Source of the DNA: Clostridiales bacterium
GTDB lineage: Bacteria; Bacillota; Clostridia; Saccharofermentanales; Saccharofermentanaceae
DNA: 64,000 nucleotides
Assembly (NCBI GenBank): GCA_017511005.1
Contig: JAFWLP010000046.1
Coordinates: 1-64,000, forward strand
Reading direction: 5' to 3'
This document shows, one piece after another, positions 59,719 through 64,000 of the stretch (position 1 is the stretch's first letter; every line of letters begins with the position of its first letter). The notes below the pieces were generated by a model. It saw only the letters and a list, made by a program, of their open reading frames with translations. It had not been told where the DNA came from and did no database searches. The translations under genes were made by a program, and so were the position numbers.

Positions 59719-59766
59719 ATTCCGAGTATAGCACAACAGACCATGACCGAAAGGCATTAAAACCCC

Positions 59767-59846
59767 GTGTAAGAAACAGTTAAGGATTGAACAAGGTCTG
59801 TGTAAAGTATTCTTCCCATATGAGTCGTACAATCGCAGTGTAAGAA
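59767..59846. promoter_or_regulatory. Three GTGTAAGAA-like repeats, candidate response-regulator sites
   Basis: GTGTAAGAA at 59767-59775, GTGTAAAGT at 59800-59808 and GTGTAAGAA at 59838-59846 lie in direct orientation 33 and 38 bases apart, between the response regulator and the divergent transporter genes. OmpR-type regulators bind direct repeats, so these are good candidates for its sites. Confidence 0.55.
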
Positions 59847-59875
59847 TTCTGACAAACCAAATACGAAAGGGAAAG

Positions 59876-60640
59876 ATGAATATGGCAACAACATTACTTA
59901 AAGCAACAGACCTCTGCAAGACATTCTCAAACGAGAGCGTTCAGCAGCATGTATTGAAGAATCTCAATCTCGAGATCAGGAAAGGGGACTTTACAGTCAT
60001 CATGGGAGACTCAGGCGCCGGCAAGAGCACCCTCCTTTACTCCCTCTCCGGCATGGACCGTCCGAGCCTTGGCGCGATCCTTTTCGGAAACGAGGACATC
60101 TCCGGATACAGCAACGATAAACTTGCACTCTTCAGGAGAAAGCATTGCGGATTCGTTTTCCAGCAGAACTACCTTAACGACACCATGAGCGTTCTGGACA
60201 ACATCATCGTATCAGGCCTTCTCAAGAGCCGCGACAGAAAGGAGATCGCGGCACGCGCCAAGGAACTCCTGAAGCAGGTCGGACTTGATGAGAATTGCTA
60301 CAACAAGTTCCCCAATCAGCTGTCCGGCGGCGAAAAGCAGAGAGTCGCACTCGTAAGATCGGTCATCAACGAACCGGAGATACTTTTCGCAGATGAGCCC
60401 ACGGGCGCTCTTAACTCACAGAATACGGCAGCGGTATTGGACGTTCTCACCGCGATGAACAGAAGAGGACAGAGCATCGTCATGGTCACACATACCGTCG
60501 CGGCAGCAGAAAGAGGCAACCGCATCCTCTACTTAAGGGATGGCGTCATCTGTGACGAGATCACACTCTCGCCTTACAACGGACAGGACAAAGAACGTCA
60601 TAAGGAACTCCGCGCATTCCTCGCAGACATGGGGTGGTAA
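59876..60640 (+). CDS. ABC transporter ATP-binding protein, MacB/BceA type
   Basis: 254 residues. Walker A GDSGAGKSTLL, Q-loop VFQQNYLNDT, signature QLSGGEKQRVALVRS, Walker B ILFADEPTGALNSQ and switch His VTHTVAAAE are present, with the short helices seen in LolD/MacB/BceA ATPases. Together with the FtsX-like permease it would move peptides or lipids, or signal antibiotic resistance. An AAGGGAAAG site precedes the ATG. The ATPase stop at 60640 is 2 bases before the permease start. Confidence 0.92.
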   Translation: MNMATTLLKATDLCKTFSNESVQQHVLKNLNLEIRKGDFTVIMGDSGAGKSTLLYSLSGMDRPSLGAILFGNEDISGYSNDKLALFRRKHCGFVFQQNYLNDTMSVLDNIIVSGLLKSRDRKEIAARAKELLKQVGLDENCYNKFPNQLSGGEKQRVALVRSVINEPEILFADEPTGALNSQNTAAVLDVLTAMNRRGQSIVMVTHTVAAAERGNRILYLRDGVICDEITLSPYNGQDKERHKELRAFLADMGW

Positions 60641-60642
60641 AA

Positions 60643-62982
60643 ATGTATTCATTATTATTCATTGCGAAAAACAACATAAAGAAACACAAAGGTGAAGTTG
60701 CGATAATCTTCGCGCTTATCTTCATCGCGGCAGCACTTCTGTTCACAAGTCTTTCCATGATACTCTCAGGATCGAACATGATAAAAGAGTGCGATGAGAA
60801 ATATCACGTGGCAGACCTCCTGCTCGTGGCGGAAACAAGAGATGAGGACAGGCTGAATGAGATCCTGGATCCCATCGAAGGATACGAGATAAAAGAGACC
60901 TTTCACCTCATCATGACAGGAGCGGATTACCGCTACAGGGACATGGAGCCTGAAGACGAGATCTCATATATGTTCTATCTTTTCGATTCGGCAAACCCAA
61001 CATATCTCAATGCATACCCGGAAGAGTTTAACGATCTTAAGGACGACGAGATCACACTGCCCTACTATATGTCTTACACGGTAAATGCAGGTGACAGATT
61101 CACGGTCAAGATCGCTAATAAGGATTACCGTTTTACGGTAAAAGGATTTACCGAGAATCTGTATTTCGCGACATCAATGAACATATCAGGATTTAACGTA
61201 CTGGTAAGCCATGATGTTTTCGAAGAGATCTCCGCGAAAGTTGATCCCGCATGCAACAGAACAGGCGTAAATTTCAAGGTAAAAGACGGCATTGATATCG
61301 GTGAATTCGACAGAACGGTACAGAGCGCTTTCACGGGCGACATATCATTCACCACGACTGACCGCCCCACAATGAATGTCGCGACCACAGGCATGTCTAA
61401 TGTTGCCTGCTCCATTATCCTCATCTTCACGGTCATGCTGGTAGTCATGTCGGTAATCATCATGCACTTCTCTATAAAGAACTTCATCGAACTCAACGTT
61501 CAGAACATCGGACTCCTGCAGGCAACAGGTTATACGGCGAAGGAACTTCGTCTGGCATGCATTCTGGAGCAGATGATGATCGGACTCATTGCCACTGCGG
61601 CAGCAGTAATCGCAGGTATCTTCTGCAGCAAACCATTAACAGTACTCTCAGGTACGCTGATGGGCCTGTCAGGTTTCTCCGGCATCTGCTTCCCTGCACT
61701 CATATCAACACTCGCCGGAATTCCGGTCATGGTTCTCCTTGGCTCACTGATCGCAACATCTTCTTATAAGAGACTCACCGTTCTGGAAGCTTTGAGAAGC
61801 GGCATCACATCCCACAACTTCAAGAAGAATCACTTTCCTCTTGAATCAAGCCGTCTGCCTCTCAGCCTTGTCATGGCAGGCAAGAATATCTTCGGTTCAG
61901 GCAAGAAGAGCGTATTCATCACGCTTATCGTTGCGGGCCTCACATTCTCCACCTGCCTCGGATTCACGCTGTTCCAGAACTGGGCATTAGACCAGTCCGC
62001 CCTCTTAAAGCTCGTCGGATTCGAAGCAGCGGATATTCAGGTCGGTGTGCCCGGCAACGAGGAATTCGTCGAAGACATGATGAATAACGAAAACGTCGAG
62101 AAGGTAAATAAGTGGTCAACCATTTCTTCGATGGAAGTAACTTACCTGGACAAATCAACATCTCTCGGAATCGACATCTATTCAGACATTGACATGCTCG
62201 AGAACGAGTACGTCCTCGAAGGACATTTGCCTAATAACGGAAATGAGATAGTACTTACAACAGTGGAAGCCGAAAACATAGGCGCATCTGTCGGAGACAT
62301 CGTAAACGTGAAGTCACTTACAGATGACGGCACGGTGCCTTATACCGTCTGCGGCATCGACCAGAAGATCAACAACATGGGCAAAAAAGCTGTCATGAAC
62401 GAAGACGGCGCAAAGCGTCTTAATCCTGATTACAAGTTCGAAGACGTACTCGTATATCTTAAGGACAGCTCCAGAGCTAAGGAACTTAAAAAGCAGTGGG
62501 AAAAAGAATATACCGATTACCAGTTCACACTGGTAGATGATCTCATCGGCTCAACGATCAGCACGATCAAAGCAGCGATGGAGGGCATATGCGTAATATT
62601 CATCATCGCAACATGCTTTGTGGTTATCCTCACTCAGCTCCTCCTTACCAGAGCGCAGGTCATCCGCGAGAGGACCGACCTCGGCGTATCCAAAGCACTG
62701 GGCTACACATCAGGCGAGCTCATCAGAAGAACGCTCATGACAAATCTTCCGACCATAGGATGCGGCATAGTCATAGGCATACTGATGCACATCGGATTTG
62801 CAAACCGCGCGATCCTTTTTGGTCTTTCATCCTTCGGCATCAGGCAAAATGACTTCGCAACCGATCCGGTGTGGTTTGTAATAACTGCAGCAATCATTCT
62901 TCTCTGCGCAATAATCACTGCTTTATTAAGCGGCAGCGGCATCACAACACTTGAGCCTGTAAAGATACTTAAAGAGGAATAA
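60643..62982 (+). CDS. FtsX-like ABC transporter permease with large extracellular domains
   Basis: 779 residues. A first helix at about 16-40, then an extracellular region to about 240, helices to about 370, a second helix block near 430, a second extracellular region (about 460-620), and three C-terminal helices. Two FtsX domains are recognisable (IILIFTVMLVVMSVIIMHF and GICVIFIIATCFVVILTQL). This layout is that of MacB-like or BceB-like permeases. I chose ATG 60643 (MYSLLFIAKN); a GTG three codons earlier is in frame. No ATPase motif; it works with the gene at 59876. Confidence 0.92.
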   Translation: MYSLLFIAKNNIKKHKGEVAIIFALIFIAAALLFTSLSMILSGSNMIKECDEKYHVADLLLVAETRDEDRLNEILDPIEGYEIKETFHLIMTGADYRYRDMEPEDEISYMFYLFDSANPTYLNAYPEEFNDLKDDEITLPYYMSYTVNAGDRFTVKIANKDYRFTVKGFTENLYFATSMNISGFNVLVSHDVFEEISAKVDPACNRTGVNFKVKDGIDIGEFDRTVQSAFTGDISFTTTDRPTMNVATTGMSNVACSIILIFTVMLVVMSVIIMHFSIKNFIELNVQNIGLLQATGYTAKELRLACILEQMMIGLIATAAAVIAGIFCSKPLTVLSGTLMGLSGFSGICFPALISTLAGIPVMVLLGSLIATSSYKRLTVLEALRSGITSHNFKKNHFPLESSRLPLSLVMAGKNIFGSGKKSVFITLIVAGLTFSTCLGFTLFQNWALDQSALLKLVGFEAADIQVGVPGNEEFVEDMMNNENVEKVNKWSTISSMEVTYLDKSTSLGIDIYSDIDMLENEYVLEGHLPNNGNEIVLTTVEAENIGASVGDIVNVKSLTDDGTVPYTVCGIDQKINNMGKKAVMNEDGAKRLNPDYKFEDVLVYLKDSSRAKELKKQWEKEYTDYQFTLVDDLIGSTISTIKAAMEGICVIFIIATCFVVILTQLLLTRAQVIRERTDLGVSKALGYTSGELIRRTLMTNLPTIGCGIVIGILMHIGFANRAILFGLSSFGIRQNDFATDPVWFVITAAIILLCAIITALLSGSGITTLEPVKILKEE

Positions 62983-62999
62983 GGATCATAAACAAATCA

Positions 63000-63040
63000 A
63001 AAGCCCGGATGCATCAGCTGTATCCGGGCTTTGATCATTT
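63000..63040. terminator. Bidirectional terminator between the ABC permease and the 219-residue gene
   Basis: AAAGCCCGGAT (63000-63010) and ATCCGGGCTTT (63022-63032) form a perfect 11-bp stem with an 11-base loop. T-rich sequence follows on both strands (TTTGATCATTTTT on plus; TTTTGATTTG on minus), so it can stop both convergent transcripts. Confidence 0.9.
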
Positions 63041-63051
63041 TTCCGAAGCTG

Positions 63052-63711
63052 TTACTCCTGAACGAACCTTATGTCAGGTACGAGGGGCTGAACACCTTCC
63101 TGGAGACTGACAAGCTTGGCAGGACTCGTGACTCTTCCGTTCATAAGGACCTTGCCGCTGCTGTCACGCCAGTCAACATAGAACTCTTTCTTTAATATGT
63201 CTTTGCTCTTGGCCGGGGAGTAATGAAGAGAGGCTATGTCTTTCAGCCTGATAAAAGTGTAAGTCTCATTACCCATGTCAGAGAATCTGTTATACAGATA
63301 ATCGCGTGTGGCGGCGGTATAGTTGAGTTCGTCTATCTCAACCTTAAAGATCGGTTTAACTGCCATCTGCTTATCGAAATCCTTAGCTTCGTCAGCGGTC
63401 TTTATCAGTTCGTTGAGACAGTCCTCCGTCCTCGCTGTGACATTTTTCTTATTTCCCAACGCAATCATGATAACCGCGAAAACAAATATCACGGCAGCTA
63501 TGACCCCGAGGATCTTGATCGTATTCATGGTCTGCGGATCATTAAGACCTCCGTTATAGATCATAAAACCGATCAGAGCCGCCAGCACTATCGGGATGAT
63601 GATCAGGATGATCTTCTTGTTTCCGTTGCTCTTTTTCTTGGCTCCGGAAGTCCTCTTCAGGTACTCTTTAAGCCAAACCGAATTCTCACTTGCTATCTTT
63701 GAATTGCCCAT
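63052..63711 (-). CDS. Membrane protein of unknown function
   Basis: 219 residues. A basic N-terminus (KRTSGAKKKSNGNKK) leads to two membrane helices near 34-52 and 66-84. A C-terminal cytoplasmic domain follows with RLKDIASLHYSPAKSKDI and KEFYVDWRDSSGKVL, reminiscent of small ligand-binding or PH-like folds, but I cannot name a family. The start at 63711 is set by GGGGGGGGAG 2-3 bases upstream. The frame opens 18 codons earlier without a good site. The terminator at 63000-63040 follows it. Confidence 0.72.
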   Translation of the reverse strand: MGNSKIASENSVWLKEYLKRTSGAKKKSNGNKKIILIIIPIVLAALIGFMIYNGGLNDPQTMNTIKILGVIAAVIFVFAVIMIALGNKKNVTARTEDCLNELIKTADEAKDFDKQMAVKPIFKVEIDELNYTAATRDYLYNRFSDMGNETYTFIRLKDIASLHYSPAKSKDILKKEFYVDWRDSSGKVLMNGRVTSPAKLVSLQEGVQPLVPDIRFVQE

Positions 63712-63715
63712 AACT

Positions 63716-63724
63716 CCCCCCCCC
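63716..63724 (-). repeat. Nine-base G tract in the ribosome binding site
   Basis: On the minus strand nine Gs directly precede AGTT and the ATG at 63711, forming the Shine-Dalgarno itself. Homopolymers of this length can slip, which would alter translation of the 219-residue protein. Confidence 0.6.
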
Positions 63725-63799
63725 TTTTTACAGAAAATCAATGATATTTTACAGTATTGCTTCAATGTTTGTGAATAGACATGTTTTCGTATTTCAGGC

Positions 63800-63843
63800 T
63801 TTAGAAAAACAAAAACCTCCCAAGCAAAAAGCTCAAGAGGTTT
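63800..63843 (-). terminator. Terminator of tRNA-Ser
   Basis: Minus-strand AAACCTC and GAGGTTT form a 7-bp stem (plus-strand arms 63813-63819 and 63837-63843) with an inner AAGC/GCTT-like pairing and a tail TTTTGTTTTTC. It sits a few bases after the tRNA. Confidence 0.8.
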
Positions 63844-63846
63844 ATC

Positions 63847-63939
63847 TGGCGGAGAAGGAGGGATTCGAACCCTCGAAACCCTTTTGGGGTTTACACGATT
63901 TCCAGTCGTGCGCCCTCGACCAGGCTAGGCGACTTCTCC
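63847..63939 (-). tRNA. tRNA-Ser (GGA anticodon)
   Basis: 93 bases. The acceptor arm GGAGAAG/CTTCTCC is followed by G and an encoded CCA. The anticodon loop CTGGAAA (anticodon GGA, reading UCC and UCU) sits on stem ACGA/TCGT. A long variable arm (AAACCCCAAAAGGGTTT) is the serine hallmark, and the T arm has the GTTCGAATC loop. The promoter 63972-64000 lies just upstream and a terminator just downstream, so it is a single tRNA unit. Confidence 0.96.
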
Positions 63940-63971
63940 GTGTGGTAATATCGGGTGCAAAATGCTAAATG

Positions 63972-64000
63972 ATTGTATAATCTTTAATGGACAATGTCAA
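63972..64000 (-). promoter_or_regulatory. Promoter of tRNA-Ser
   Basis: Minus-strand TTGACA (63995-64000, perfect) and TACAAT (63972-63977) are 17 bases apart, about 33 bases before the tRNA 5' end. It lies at the very end of the window. Confidence 0.88.

Noticed and set aside
1..64000. Insertion sequences, phage genes or integrases
   Set aside because: No transposase, integrase, recombinase or phage structural protein was recognised. The only mobile-like hint is the repeat block at 21984-22428.

Overview
The window comes from a low-to-mid GC Firmicute of class Clostridia. The evidence is a Clostridial ribosomal-protein/secY cluster, the hprK-murB-rapZ-whiA block, a GH94 cellobiose/cellodextrin phosphorylase pair closely resembling the Clostridium thermocellum enzymes, an exosortase-G locus of the kind known from Firmicutes, GGAGG-type ribosome binding sites and TTGACA/TATAAT promoters. 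The phosphorylases suggest an anaerobe that feeds on cellulose or mixed-linkage glucan breakdown products. The family or genus cannot be fixed from this sequence alone.

Layout. 1-5186 (minus): end of the secY-adk-map-infA operon, then two accessory genes that split it from rpmJ-rpsM, which have their own promoter and a structured spacer. 5212-9930 (minus): alr, nnrD, homoserine O-acetyltransferase, a uridine-kinase-like enzyme and a membrane protein. 10001-12415 (minus): a membrane-anchored PQQ-like propeller protein and a small unknown. 12471-21718 (minus): cellobiose phosphorylase, cellodextrin phosphorylase, hprK, murB, rapZ and whiA, closely packed and probably at least partly co-transcribed. 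21719-22429: the only long gene-free stretch, filled by degenerate tandem hairpin repeats and other inverted repeats. 22430-26087 (minus): two lipoproteins and a lone CbiG-like protein. 26174-27145 (plus): a D-2-hydroxyacid dehydrogenase. 27319-28948 (minus): dusB and a membrane protein. 29058-34018 (plus): two COG0523 metal-chaperone-type GTPases followed by trkA-trkH. 34040-39955: a DEAD-box helicase, a deoB-deoC fusion gene, a small membrane protein, a PAS-GGDEF diguanylate cyclase and a saccharopine-dehydrogenase-like enzyme. 40117-43646 (plus): an amino-acid ABC transporter whose permease carries a zinc ribbon, plus a zinc-ribbon membrane protein. 43705-46153 (minus): trmL and a Na/Pi cotransporter. 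46202-53591 (minus): the exosortase G (XrtG) locus. 53689-63711: a membrane protein, an MFS transporter, a lipase, a HAD phosphatase, a two-component system divergent from an ABC transporter, and an unknown membrane protein. 63813-64000 (minus): tRNA-Ser(GGA) with its promoter and terminator.

How the genes fit together. Imported cellodextrins would be phosphorolysed in the cytoplasm by the cdp/cbp pair, next to the HPr kinase that sets carbon catabolite repression. The XrtG locus looks like a complete export and sorting island: a secreted protein with a C-terminal sorting signal, its transpeptidase-like exosortase, a membrane glycosyltransferase, a PTPS-like protein without the usual catalytic Cys, a large multi-spanning protein and a sensor-like membrane protein. 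It is known only from comparative genomics and its product is unknown. It is the strongest candidate for an uncharacterised system here, followed by the covarying hairpin repeats upstream of the phosphorylase operon and the DeoB-DeoC and COG0523-DUF1980-like fusion proteins. All functions are assigned by recognising sequences; no database search was run.
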